Shown one piece after another: positions 12,867-24,739 of a stretch of 64,000 nucleotides of DNA. Below the pieces are notes generated by a model that was given only the letters and a program-made list of their open reading frames with translations, was not told the DNA's origin and did not search any database. The stretch is from Dillenia suffruticosa (lineage: Eukaryota > Streptophyta > Magnoliopsida > Dilleniales > Dilleniaceae). Numbering within the stretch: position 1 is the stretch's first letter; the number at the start of each line of letters is the position of its first letter. The translations under genes and the position numbers were made by a program. The DNA lies in NCBI GenBank assembly GCA_033439265.1, contig JAVTVX010000004.1:14521701-14585700 (forward strand), in the 5' to 3' direction.

Positions 12867-12891
12867 TCTTTGGTGCTCTCGTTGAGAGGAA
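12867..12891 (+). other. Primer-binding-site region of inner Gypsy element
   Basis: TCTTTGGTGCTCTCGTTGAG follows the 5' LTR directly. A TTGGTGCTTTCATTGAGA-type string after the LTR is familiar from plant Gypsy elements; the matching tRNA is not assigned. Confidence 0.45.
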
Positions 12892-13070
12892 AACATCCTT
12901 TCATTGAGAGACCACTTATCTTGCCTTCTATCAAAGGATCCCAGTGATTCCTTGAAGAAGAAAGCAAACAGTCCATGCATTCCTTGAAAGATCCATTCCA
13001 ACTTTGGGAAAAATGACTCTTGTTCTCTTGAACAAACCAATTATTTACACCATTTCATCTTTAAACCATC

Positions 13071-14625
13071 ATGGCACAAAGAGAAAAGATCGAGGCCCTT
13101 AAAGCATGTTTGGATGCCAATAAACAAGTCTGCAACAACACGGACCAACACTTGACTCAAATATATCAAAGCATGGCTACCATGAGTACCATTCTTAGGG
13201 AACTCCATACGGCAAGTTAGGGACAGCAAGCAAGGCATGCAGTTCTTATCCAAGAAGAGTACCAATCCTCGGCAATTCGAGCCTCTCATCCAACACCAGC
13301 ATTTTTGTATGCTGAAGAGGATAATTCATCATCAAGTAAAGATGAAATTGAGACGCTTAACATGCGCCAAAATGTAGCCTTCCAACCACAACAACTGCGC
13401 CAGCCTAAACTTGTATTTCCAACTTTTGCTCAGGGAGATCCAAGCACTTGGATTGCAATGGCAGAAACATATTTCACATACTATCCAGTGGATAAGTATG
13501 AAAAGGTACGAGTTGCAAGTTTCTATTTCAAGGAAGAGGCACAACTTTGGTACCAATGGATACGAGAAACGTATTGATCCAAAGGAAAAGCCCTCTCTTG
13601 GAGGAAACTTTGTAAAGAAATCACCAAAGGTTCAGTGAAACTTCTTATGTCGACTATGACGAGACTTTCATCTATTTGAAACAAACCTCTTCATTAAAAA
13701 AGTATCAAAAGGAGTTTGAGAAAATCTCAACACGAGTCGATTGGCTCGAATCAGCTCTAATACGTGCCTTCATTGGCAAATTGAGCCATGAATTAACCTA
13801 CAAAGTGAAGTTGCATAGACCTAAGACCTTAATACATACTTGGGAAATTGCTTGAATCAAAGACGATCAACTCCAAGACACTCGAAGGATTTTAAGGTCG
13901 CAACCACTTAAGGGGATGGTTAATTCACAACCCCCTATAAAACCCACTGCTTCTAAGACTTACCATCAAGGCACAATGAGCAATAAAACTCATGGAGTGA
14001 AACATCTCTCTTATGCTGAAATGGAAGCAAGAAGAACAAAAGAGTTATATTTCAATTGTGATGAAAAATTCACACCAGACTACAAGTGTTACAAACCTCG
14101 GATTTTCATGATTGAAACTCAAGAAGATGAGGAGATACCAATTGGAAATGAAATGGTATAGTCTAATGAGTCACCTTTCGAAAATGACCCTCACATTTCC
14201 ATCCATGCAATGGTTGACATAGAAGGTTCTAAGACCATGTAGACCAAAGCACACGTTGGAGGAAAGGAAATCATTCTCTTGGTTGACAACGGATGCTCAC
14301 TCAACTACATTAATCTTAAAGTAACGGGATCACTCAAGTTCCCCATTGAAAGGATAAAACCTTTTGAAGTAAAGGTTGCCAATAGTAAAAAGTTTCAATG
14401 TTCGAAAATCCATTAAGAAGTCACTATTAACATTCAAGATTATGAAATCACAACCAATCTTTACTCTTTTTCACTAATCAGCATGGATGTAGTTCTTGGA
14501 ATTCAATGGCTCTCAACCCTTGGGAAAGTGGTAACCGACTACAGCAATATAACCATGGAATTCATGCATGGTGACAAATGGGTTCAACTCAAGTTAACCG
14601 ATGACGAAGAGTCACCGAAGGAGTA
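13071..14625 (+). pseudogene. gag-protease remains of inner Gypsy element
   Basis: The start at 13071 gives MAQREKIEALKACLDANK. The open stretch 13305-13577 contains PKLVFPTFAQGDPSTWIAMA and AQLWYQWI, which match the capsid-like gag domain of plant Gypsy elements. A zinc-binding segment with NCDEKFTPDYKC sits at about 14055-14095. At about 14270-14330 the string LVDNGCSLNYINLK occupies the place of the protease active site, followed by MDVVLGIQWLSTLGKV, typical of the protease end. It is broken in several places. Confidence 0.8.
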
Positions 14626-15086
14626 GCCGCAAACTGCCCCTCTCATTGCCATATCCAATCCCAAACGGAGCATTGGAGAAGAGAAAAAAGCAATCCTTCA
14701 TAAGTACGGCTAACGAGCAAGCAACCAAGCAACAAGCCATTGGCCCATGAGCAAGATGCCACCCTCCACACGATAGGATACAATAAAACAGCAAGGTATT
14801 CTCAACCGAAGGATACTAACTTCAGCACCTAGCCAATGGATTCAAGGCATGAACAAGGAACCACCAGTTCGTGTCAAGAACAATCAATAGCAATCAAAGG
14901 GTGATAAGGAAAAGGCATCTATAAACATAGTTACCCTATAACCCTCATTGGAAGGCAGAGGTGAACGGGCACCACTTATTGTAATCATAAAGTGAAAATG
15001 CCTCAAGCAGGATATAGCTTCTTGGGAAAAAGTCTTAACCATCATTCATGGTTATCCATTCTTCAACCTTGGGAACAAGATCCATT
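14626..15086 (+). other. Interior of inner Gypsy element without recognised domain
   Basis: Sequence between the protease remains and the polypurine tract. No reverse transcriptase, RNase H or integrase motif could be recognised in any frame. Confidence 0.5.
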
Positions 15087-15102
15087 CTTAAGGAGGGGCG
15101 AA
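15087..15102 (+). other. Polypurine tract of inner Gypsy element
   Basis: TTAAGGAGGGGCGAA immediately precedes the 3' LTR start, as expected for the plus-strand primer site. Confidence 0.7.
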
Positions 15103-16518
15103 TGCTGCAACCTTCTACAGGTCCATGCGAGGGCTGCAAGGTAAGTACAGGAAGAAATCTTGGAGGTTTACACGAATATAATTCTAAAGGAAATCCAAAG
15201 GAGGTTCGCACAAACACTATGGCTCATACTAAGCCAAGGGTCACCAATGATGCAACATCAGCATTGGACAAGGCATTACATGACATTGCTAATAGCTGCC
15301 CAAGCAAGGACAAGCAGGGCATAGGTTACAACATGAGACAACTAAGCACTCACATGCTACTGCTCGAAAGGACACCATACGAAGAGGTACCTTTGCACGA
15401 GTAGCACGTGCATAAATATGTGCCATTGCATGAGCAACCCGTGCATGAGTATGCACCCAATACAAGAAATGCAGTTCTACTGCACAAGTGGTCACTCATC
15501 AGTCCATTCCTAGAGACATCAATGCATGAAAGGTGCAATCCATAATGTACCTGCATGAGCAAAAGGCCGAGGAAGACAAGGCAATGCATGCCTTAGTACA
15601 CTGCAAGCATGCATACATGGCCAAGGAACACATACAATCAAGTTAGCAGGTGACGAGACATCAATAGAAGACTTATAGCTTGAAGGAACGGAGAGAATGC
15701 TTGAAAAATGGAGCCATGGCCTGAGGAGAGTGCACCAGAGCATGGGCCTGTGCGCACTAGCATACGCAGGCAGCAACCATTCCAAACGAAAGGCTATCAT
15801 TCTCCCCATGCAATAACTATTTTTCTGAATTAATTCATTTTAATTTTGTAAGGCTTTCATTTAAAAAATAAGAGCAGTTACAACTACAAAGTAGTTATTA
15901 TATATTAAGAGTCTTTTCATTCCAAAAGATGTGTGTAGAGAAGACCTTTCAATACCCCATCTTCATCTATATTTAGGGCACACCTCCTCCATTTGTAATT
16001 AGCAAATTTTATCAGAATACAAAACAAAGTTTGTTCCTTCTCCAACATAAGAAATTTATCTTAGGACTTAAGGGTGCCAAAGACCCGTTAGGTTACATCA
16101 CCATCACGTGATAAAGGCTCTTGAATTTGACAACACCCATCAAAGTTAAATTCAAATCCTTTCCATCCTTCTCCATCTTCTTTTCTTTTCCATCCATTTC
16201 TTTGCAAGCAAAACCTTGTGCATAAGGGCATTTTGGTACCTTGCATAAGGAAGAACTCCAACCCTTTCACTCAACCTCCCCCTAAACCCTTCAACCGTAC
16301 AAGATCCCTAGGCAATTCGACCATTTTGTGCCAAGTCAAGGATCACAGCCCCCTCTCACTCCATTTCCTTGAGAGGACATCTAGTGTTGCGTGCCTAGTA
16401 CCAAGCGAATGTGATAACATGCCAGCGCTCCATGCGGGCATGTCCGTGCCCCATGCTTGCTTTCTTTTTTTGTTGCAAAAAGAGCTAGCATGGAGGTTCG
16501 AACCAAGGGAACGCGACA
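15103..16518 (+). repeat. 3' LTR of inner Gypsy element
   Basis: Begins TGCTGCAACCTTCTACAG and ends AACGCGACA. It is collinear with 11498-12866 but has roughly 90 bp of extra sequence around 15985-16110 and a tail enlarged by a 101-bp tandem duplication. The minus-strand frames inside are artefacts. Confidence 0.75.
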
Positions 16519-16603
16519 GCATGCCAGCACCTCGTGCAGGCATGTCCGCGCCCCACGCTTACTTTCTTTTTTTATTGCAAAAAGAGTTATCATGGAGGTT
16601 CGA
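16400..16603 (+). repeat. 101-bp tandem duplication across the 3' LTR edge
   Basis: Two units start ACCAAGCGAATGTGATAACA (16400) and ACCAAGGGAACGCGACAGCA (about 16503) and both run through GCATGTCCG, CTTTCTTTTTTT and GGAGGTTCGAAC. The unit contains the LTR terminus plus flanking sequence, so the duplication probably arose after insertion. The target copy GCATG fits the second unit exactly. Confidence 0.75.
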
Positions 16604-17519
16604 ACATGAGACTGCAAAAAATATTTGAGTTATAACAACTACTAGACAACAATGCCTTGTGCGTAGGTGGTTTTGTTTTTCTTTTTTTCTCTTCCTTTCT
16701 TTTTATCTCTCTCACCTCTTTTTTTTTTCCTTCACCTTGGGGTCATTTTTTTCCTTTTCTATTCTCAATGAACTTTTCTCACCATTTAAATTCGATTTTG
16801 ATATATTCAAAGCTATTTAAATGATATTTCATATTGAATGATACATAATGTTTAGATGAATGAATTATGAGTTATTAATATTATATATTTTAACATGATT
16901 TGGTAGATTAAATATATAAAATTTTTAAATTATTAATATATTACAATTTAAATTTATATATGACGTCAGGATGATATCATCCAATTTTTTCATCTGGTCT
17001 GAGCAGTTTGAATCGGTGACCCATTGACCCCTCGGTGTAACCAATTCATACTTTGATCTGGGTTTCAAAACACTGTCGTGCATGCACGCAGCCCATGCTT
17101 GCCTATGCAGTAGAGATATGCGGGCAGTGCGATGGAACCGCGGTTGCCCGTGCCCAACTCTTGCATGCGCAGTAAGCCTATGCTTGAGTTGTACAAATAA
17201 ATTTCATATATACATAAATAGTTTTATACAAATAAATTCATCATACAAATTGGAAAAGTAAAAAAAGAGAGAATTATGTGAAGTACAAATACAATGGGAA
17301 AAATGAAAAATGAAAGAAAAAAAAAAGAAGAGAAAGCCATGTAGAATTAGGTAAAAAGAAACTACCAGTTCGATACGGCCAAGTCAATTGGAGACTTGGA
17401 TTCCAGATATTCAAATATTTAATCATATGTATTATATGTTTTGTAGTCAAATAAAAACTGTGAAGCAATGTTTAATATTCCAGTGTAAACAAAACTAAAG
17501 AAATCAAGATATTGAAATC
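16604..17519. other. CACTA-1 interior: pyrimidine tract and GC-rich patch
   Basis: A C/T-rich run lies at about 16665-16760. A GC-rich patch at 17075-17180 repeats GCATGC, GCCCATGCTTGCC and GCGGGCAGTG motifs, echoing 11337-11497. The rest is AT-rich. No gene is supported; frame 17274-17468 (minus) has no family features. Confidence 0.55.
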
Positions 17520-19400
17520 TATTGCACCTCGAGCACTATTATCATGAATTTACCACACTGTATTACTTATCACAATTTATCATAAAATTACTATCTATTA
17601 TCACGAACTTATCACCTATTGTAGCAACCCATCACCTGTTATCCCAAATTATCTTATGTTATTGCAACTTATTACTAGATATCGCAAATGGTTTGATAGT
17701 TTAACTCTTAAATTTATAAAATGTTTCAAAAAACTATATACATGGTGAGATTCAGTACTCGATATAGATGACATATACAGAGATTACTTTCAAATACTCC
17801 CTAAAGAGTATCATATTTACAGATGAACATTTACAAATGATACAATATATGGGTTAGAATAATCATAGATTTATAAATACGGTATGGTTTATGAAATAGT
17901 ATAAATTACCCATATAATAGATAGTATAAATTATCAGGTTCTGTAATGTATAATAATAATTTCATTCATAACAATTTTTTTAAGTTATTAGAAAAAATAA
18001 TAATCTATATTAACATTCTAATAATAATCTATATTAATAATGTTACTATAATAGGTAAAATTCTAACCATTGTACACAGTGCTAACATGCATTACCATAT
18101 GTTACTAATAACCAAACAATTATACACAGTGTTATAATATTTCACTCCAGTGTATAATAATATTACCACATAAACTAACCATAAGTTATTACCAATTTAT
18201 ATCACCTATTTCGCAACCTTACTCATAATCTTACCATATTTTATTTTATCACAAACTTACATCTGTTATAACAATTTTACCTCTAAATATCGCAACTCCA
18301 ATGTATAATAATATTACCAACTTAACCACTCATTACCACACTTTACCACCTCCAGGAGGCAATTTAGTACTTGTTACATGTATAATAATATTACAACATA
18401 CACTATATTATCACTAATTATCGCAAAGTTATCATAACTTATCGCAAAATTACCACATGTTATAGCAACGAACCACACCACATGTTATAACAATGAACGA
18501 CTTATTATCCTAAATTATCCCCTGTTATTGTAACTTACCACAAGATATCTCAAATTAGCTTAACTGTTAAATTTTTAAATTATCCCTATACTCAATATAG
18601 ATGGCATATATAGAGACTATTTTCAAATAATCACTAAAAAATAGCATATTTACCAACAAAAACTAATAACCGTTAGAATAGTATATTCTATTTACAAATG
18701 GTATAATATATGGGTTAGTATAGTTACAGAACAGATAGTCTGATTTAGCAGATAACATAAATTACCAATATAGAGTTTGTTTTTAAACCATCTCTAAATT
18801 CTTACACATATATTGACAAAAAGTGATAACAGTTAGAATCTATGGGTTAGCATAGCTATAACCTTCCAAACCGTCACTAAAGGCTAAGTTGCAGTTAGTA
18901 AATAGTATTAGACAGTAAAATATATTGGTTAGTATAAATGTAAAATTTATGCAGACAGTATGGATATAGTTAAGTAGACAGTAAAGAAGAGTCATATAGA
19001 AACTGTTTTCAAACTGTCCTTAAAAAATTGTTACATTTATTGACCACGAATGATAATCATTAGAATTGAATATAGCTTTTAAAGATAGTGCAATATATGG
19101 GTTAGCAAACATATAGAATCTATGCAGACAGACAATTAAATAGACAATAAAAATCAGTCATATATAGAATATTTTCAAACTGTATCTAAAAAATATCATA
19201 TTTACTAATCACAAGTGATAACGTTATAATTGAATATCGTTTTTATAGACGGTTATAATACCTTTTACCGACAGTTGATAAACATTTCCCAACGAACAAT
19301 TTATACCGCAGGAAAATGTATATATTTTTTGACGGTTTTGTCAAAATATCTCTATAGAGTATAAAAAATCGTTACTAAAATTTACTGACAATAAACATTA
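17520..19400. repeat. CACTA-1 right subterminal repeats
   Basis: Two repeat styles are seen. From 17530 to 18560 there are units based on TTATCACAAnTTATCAC and TATAATAATATTACCA. From 17740 onward and especially 18590-19260 there are longer units with ATATAGAGACTATTTTCAAA, TAAAAAATATCATATTTAC and TATGGGTTAGTATAG. These face the terminus at 19430. Confidence 0.7.
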
Positions 19401-19430
19401 CTGTCAGTATAGGGTTTTAATTTTGTAGTG

Positions 19431-20300
19431 GGGGTGTGCATCACTCCTGATACACTTTCCCTGTCCTTGACATTCTTTTTACTTCGGGGCCTCATAATTT
19501 TGTCGATAGTGGTAACCCAGAGATCACCTCCATTAAGAATGTCTAAAGTACCAAACAGCCTGCTTGCTGCTTTCTACACCAAGTGAGACCATTTAATCTT
19601 TACCTTCTCATTAAGCAACATGTCGGCAATCTTTAGCATCTGGCATCAAAAAGGGTGTCCACCAGAATCAACCTACTACTCTTCTGGCAAAAATCCCCAA
19701 TGCAAAGGATAAAGTCAGAATGCTAAGAACGAGTTGTGGCACTGCAGGCTCCCCATCGGCCCTTGGCAAAACTAATATTAGTTCTTTCGTCTCAAACTCC
19801 ACAAAAAAAAAAACTTATTTATCTATTGCTTGTCTATAGTCTCCTTATAAAAGAACCTCAATTTAGAACTTGACCTCGTCTGAATACAAAACCAACCCTT
19901 GGTGGAATCCTTAGTAGAGCACCCCCACAAACAAAAAATAAAGGACTAAACTTCGAAATTAAGATCTAATTGACAAAAATTCAGGAAACTCACTACCGCT
20001 ATAATTAATCGCTAGGCACTGGGGATTAATATGGTCAGAAAAATATTACAATCTTTCAAAATGTCGATCAAAACGCCTAGATAGGGTACTCTTAAACTGC
20101 ACCTAATATACTCCTTGTATATTGGCAAGGAAGTCTCATGGGCTATGTTTGCCCATTTGTCCTCTGAGTAACCATACATAAAAATCATCTGTTAGACCCA
20201 TCATTCCTACAACACCTTTCAACTCCTCGTTAGTCATTACACAGCCATGGCGATTGTTTTAGAAATTTTGCATACCTCAAAATCACAAGACTCTCTTTCT
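19431..20300 (-). pseudogene. Antisense extra ORF of Tat-like element, N-terminal part
   Basis: Minus-strand remains from about 20240 downward include MTNEELKGVVGMMGL and, in another frame, LPIYKEYIRCSLRVPYLGVL followed by DILKDCNIFLTILIPSA. This resembles the conserved start of plant Transposase_28 ('putative gypsy type transposon') proteins, which have a P-x-Y-xEYxRxxLRLPF-like segment. Together with 4700-6006 it shows that one antisense region lies on both sides of CACTA-1. Broken several times. Confidence 0.55.
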
Positions 20301-20521
20301 CTCAACAAAGGAAAGCATCGAAAGTACTACAGTATCTATAACCAATCACAAAACAAACGATGAAAAGCATGTTCAGGAAGATTCATGAATAACGAAATGG
20401 TACATTTCACATTTAATGCTTATTATCGTATCTCTCTACTCACACAAAACTGCTCCACTTTCACACCCACTCATTTTCTCAAATTCTTATCCTACTTCTA
20501 ACGCCGTTCTAACAAACAACA

Positions 20522-20541
20522 TAAGGAGTGGGGGCAAATAT
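20522..20541 (+). other. Polypurine tract of Tat-like element
   Basis: AAGGAGTGGGGGCAAATAT sits directly before the 3' LTR. The GAGTGGGGGCAAAT form is characteristic of Tat-type Gypsy elements. Confidence 0.75.
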
Positions 20542-21841
20542 TGATACATGGTCCAACAAACCCATTACCATAAAACCTAGTAGTCCCACAATCATGTAGC
20601 CCATAGGATATTAAGCAACCTCTTGGTCGATCTTAGCTGGTGCCTTTCTCTCGACATGAGCCTTTCGACAAGACCATTGCGATTATTGCATTGTTTAACC
20701 ATTCTCCTATCACAGTCTATTCATTAGACCCTTTAGCCTCTTAGTTTTACAACCTTTGGATCCTTGCAGAGTCAACTCCTAGCACACAACGAGTCTTAGT
20801 TGTGATTACTTGATAACAAAAGAAATATTTGACAAGTTTAAACATTTCCCAATCTAATATGGGTTTATTGCAATCTATCCCGATAAGGAAAAATCTCTTA
20901 ATGATTCAAAACTTCACAGTTCTCCACAATGGCAATATGAACTTTCCTATTTCAAAAGACATTGAATCTACAAAGAGTCTATCATTATAGTTCCTATAAT
21001 GTTGGAATATCTTATAAATCTCTCTAAAAGGCAAGTAGGGTTTCTAAACTCCAGGCACAACAACACTTCCCATACATGCTATATATACTAAATAGTGTAC
21101 TAAGTGATCTCTTGGTTGATCTCGGCCTGTGCCTTTCTCTTGACGTTAGCCTTTCAACTAGACCATTTCGATCCTTGCATTGTTTAACCATTCTCCTATC
21201 ATAGTCTATTCATTAAACCCTTTAGCCTCTCAACTTTACAACCTTTCGATCCTTGTAGAGTCAACTCCTACCACACAATGAGTCTTAGTTGTGATTACTT
21301 GATAACGAAAGAAATATTTGACAAGTTTAAACCTTTCCTAATCTAATGCAGGTTTATTGCAATCCATCCGGATCAGGAAGTAAATCTCCTAATGATTCAA
21401 ACCTTCATGGTTCTCCACAATGGCAATAGGAACTTTCCTATTTAAAAAGACTCCGAATCTATAAAGAGTCTATCATTATAGTTCTTGTAATTTCGGAAGA
21501 TCTCATAAAATCTCTCTACAAGGCAAGTATGGTTTTTATACCCTAGGCACATACGACACGTCCTTTTCATGCTATATATACTAAATAGAGACGACTTGCT
21601 AGGTATGCATCTTTCTTACTTACACATTACACACAGAGACTACAAAGGGGCAGACTCTTTCGATTTTTCCTTCTTTTACTACTCTTTCTAAATTGAGCGT
21701 CAGAATCTCCTTCATCGGAGCCATCTTTGATGGGTTTTTTGCATGATTCTTTTCTGAAGATGAGACAACAAACATTGCCTCACCGGTTCCCTGTTCAGGC
21801 CATAAGGACAATTTATTGTGAAGTTATTTTTGGCTTCAACA
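20542..21841 (+). repeat. 3' LTR of Tat-like element with internal duplication
   Basis: Begins TGATACATGGTCC and ends TGGCTTCAACA. Most of the LTR body is present twice: about 20612-21100 and 21101-21590, a 489-bp period. Without the extra unit it would be about 811 bp, close to the 818 bp of the 5' LTR. Both internal units share TTAGTTGTGATTACTTGATA and TTCTCCACAATGGCAATA. Confidence 0.8.
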
Positions 21842-23015
21842 GTTTCATTCTTAAAATTTCATTTCTACCATTATTTCAATATGTAACAAAAAAAATCTAA
21901 TGATATTGGTGCTCATTGAAGTAAATTAGGCAACACATGATATTTTTTGTTTGGGTAAATAGATTTGGACTAGAGAATTCTATTATTCGACTATGAGTTG
22001 GAGATAATTATTGAATGGAATGAATAACAATGTTAAATGAATGAAACAAAATTATTAGAAAGCGAAATAAGAAAAATAAAGAAATTTTTGTGTCTAGGGT
22101 CGTTTTGTTTCTGTTGCAAACTTTTCATTTTATAGCTTTGTCATCTAATTTTCTATTTCTTTGCTACAAAAAAAAAAGATTTTTCCCAACGGTATTTTTC
22201 CGACATTTAAAGCCAACATCACCACTATTTTGCTTTTTCCAATGTTTATAAACAAAAATATCCACAAAAAAACTTTTCATAACATTTCAGAACCCAAATG
22301 TTAAGAAAGTAGCTCCCGCACAAAAATGAGCAGCGCTGGGAATTTTTACATATGTTCTAGTAAAAACGCCAATATAAGTTTTAATTTTTGCCGACATTTA
22401 TTTTGTTGCCGAAGCATCTGCTGATGTTTAGGTTAAACATCAACAAAGAGGAAGGGGAAGAGAAAGAGAGAGGTACCCTAACATTTTTACTTCCAATATC
22501 ATAAATCCATTTAGAGAGAGAGAGTGTGTGTGGGGTATGTCGATATTTTTACTTAACTATTTTTGCTGCCAGTGACACTTGAACTTTTCATAGTTATTTC
22601 TATATTTCATAGTTATATATTGATTTTCTAAAACATGGTGGCTCATTAGTATACGATCATATTGTTTGTCAAATCTATCTTAGAAAAATTAGAATACGGC
22701 CTTTTTCTCGCCTTCAAATTTATGACTTAATTTTATTAATAACTCAATCATTTGATTTATCAGTCTCAACATAACAATACAATAATAACAACAAATCCCA
22801 ATACCATACATACTAGGAACATATAGATTCATAATTTCATAAAGTACTATTTTTGACATTTATGTCAACAGTAAATTATTTTTGGACAAAGAAACACTTC
22901 TCACACTATATAAGACCCCATGCAAATAAATAAACTAGAAAAAATATTGGGTAAATTATAAATCTTACGGTATCAATTATGAAATATTGGGTAAATTTTC
23001 ATACATGTGACTTTA
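21842..23015. other. Spacer between Tat-like element and CACTA-2
   Basis: No gene. Around 22180-22460 there are repeated phrases such as CCAACGGTATTTTTCCGACA, GCCGACATTTATTTTG and GCTGATGTTTA that look like subterminal material of another DNA transposon, but no ends were found. A GAGAGAGA/GTGTGTG run lies at 22516-22532. Confidence 0.45.
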
Positions 23016-23329
23016 CACTACAAACTAAAAGCATTATGCCGATGGTGACACTTACTCTCGGTAAGTATTACCGACAGTTTTTTGAAATAATACAAACGGT
23101 TATAGTTGAAACCATCGAGAGTAGTATATATTTTTTGACGATTTTAAAATGGTCGTCGATAAAACAATTTGAACCGTGGGTAAAGTTAGCAAACCGTTTG
23201 TATAAATAACACTCTATACTTACGGATATAAGGAGTTTGAATTTACATAACTCTATCCTTACGGTTGTAAGTTATGATGGCAAAATATAGGTTTTGTAGC
23301 CACGATTTTGAAAGGTGCCTCAGCTATTG

Positions 23330-24300
23330 TGATGATGGGTGAATATAGTAAAAAATGATAAGTGTAAAAGGAAATGATAAATAGCAGTAAGTGTAATTAT
23401 TTTTCCACAAATTTTACTATATTATAGTAAATGTTACTATTTTAATAGTAAATGTTATTATTTTATAGTAAATGTTGTTTTAGTTATATAGTAAATATTA
23501 CTGTATCTTATTAACTTTTAATTTGAATATTATGGTTAACTTAATAATAAATGTTAGTATCCTTTTATGATAATAGACAAATAATTTTAGTACGTTTTAC
23601 TTGTATTATTATAATAGTAAATATTACTATTTTATAGTAAATGTTACTATATTTTGTTGTAATTATATAGTAAATGTTACTCTATCTAACAAGTGATAAC
23701 AAGTGATAATAAGTAATAACAAATAATAAAAAGTGATAACAAGTGATCTATAACAAATAACAATTATTCTCTATCTAGTAACAAGTGATTTATAACAAAT
23801 AACTAATTAACGAGGTAATAAATGCACATTTAACGATTGATAGCTCCATATGGACTTTTATCATACTATAATAAATAACAAACTTTTGAGGATTTCTCCG
23901 AGAATACTTTTATTATACTATAATAAATACCAAATTGTAACAAGTGCATTCATATTCTCTATCTAACAAATGATAACATGTGATAACTAACAAATAACAA
24001 ATGATAACAAGTAATAAGTGCATTTGATGAATTGTTTCAATACCTGGTAATAAGTGGTAAGGCAATAATTACGTAAAATTTGTATAATGTGGTATGCTAA
24101 CAAGTGGTAACAAGTGATTTTCAACAACAAATGCTAACAAGTTATGGTAATAAGTGATAACAAATGATGATAAATGGTAACAATATAACAAGTACATTTC
24201 ATGATTGCTCCATCACCTGGTAAAGCCAATAATTGTAATAATTGTATAAAATTTATATAAAACTTGTATAAAATTTGTACAAAACCTAACCCAACATTGA
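23330..24300. repeat. CACTA-2 left subterminal repeats
   Basis: Two interleaved short units: TAGTAAATGTTACTATTTTA (about 23410-23690) and AACAAGTGATAA (about 23690-24240). The first 200 bp inside the terminus also repeat a GACGGTTnTAA-like phrase. No coding frame; the frame 22979-23209 crosses the terminus by chance. Confidence 0.7.
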
Positions 24301-24739
24301 AAAACATAAAAAATAATGTTACATATTTATCTATTTGTATGAATCAACGTAATAAGTCCTAAAAATCACATTACTAACAAGTGTAAAAAATCACATTACT
24401 AAGCTAAAATTAATAGGAAAATAATATATAGAAATATTAGAAACATATGGTAAAAGAAGTGATCACAGGTAATTTAAATAATATTTTTTTATTATTTTTT
24501 TTTACTATAAATTATTGTTAATTTAAATAATTTCGATAATATTATGGACTTTTATTGTAAAGTTTGTTATCATATTTTGATTTTAATTCCTTACCTTTCA
24601 AAATAAATAATAATAAATATAATTATCATATTCCTTGATTGTAAAATTTAAAATATAAATTAGATATTAACATATCTAATTAATGTTATTAATTTAAATA
24701 ACTCATACTCATACTCATCATATTTAGCATATTCATCAT
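24301..24739. other. AT-rich stretch of CACTA-2
   Basis: AT-rich, no repeat unit or gene recognised. Confidence 0.45.

Larger units (their letters stand above)
11498..16518 (+). mobile_element. Inner Ty3/Gypsy fossil nested in CACTA-1
   Basis: LTRs at 11498-12866 and 15103-16518 enclose gag and protease remains on the plus strand, with a polypurine tract before the 3' LTR. The 5-mer GCATG lies directly before (11493-11497) and directly after (16519-16523), a perfect target duplication. No reverse transcriptase or integrase was recognised, so the copy looks non-autonomous and is broken several times. The gag zinc-binding part (LYFNCDEKFTPDYKC) resembles that of Reina-like chromoviruses, but lineage is a tentative call. 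LTR differences are numerous, pointing to moderate to old age. Confidence 0.8.
6178..19430 (-). mobile_element. CACTA-1, En/Spm-type DNA transposon, decayed
   Basis: The right end reads ...TTTTGTAGTG at 19430, whose reverse complement CACTACAAAATT is a standard CACTA terminal repeat. The left end is diverged: CAGTCGAGATAAATC followed by TATTCTGACA, which parallels CCTATACTGACA of the right end. Flanking trinucleotides are ggc (6175-6177) and ggg (19431-19433). Both ends carry arrays of short subterminal repeats (6240-7030 and 17520-19400). Minus-strand transposase remains lie at 10370-10801. A Gypsy element (11498-16518) is inserted inside. The element splits the antisense ORF region of the Tat-like fossil, so it came later. 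The left end is the weaker call. Confidence 0.7.
739..21841 (+). mobile_element. Tat/Ogre-like Ty3/Gypsy fossil, host of nested insertions
   Basis: Both ends carry related LTRs (739-1556 and 20542-21841), the first followed by a primer-site-like sequence and the second preceded by a polypurine tract, all on the plus strand. Between them are gag and protease remains, a tandem repeat block and an antisense extra ORF region, a layout known from the Tat lineage. No reverse transcriptase or integrase was recognised. The element is broken many times over, and the LTRs differ at many positions, so it is old. CACTA-1 (6178-19430) is inserted in it. Flanking 5-mers (tttaa and gtttc) do not match, so either the target duplication has decayed or the two LTRs come from different copies of one family. 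Confidence 0.7.

Noticed and set aside
16485-16500. GGTTCGAACC string as a tRNA gene or SINE B-box
   Set aside because: No A-box, no cloverleaf and no target duplication; the string belongs to the 101-bp tandem duplication.
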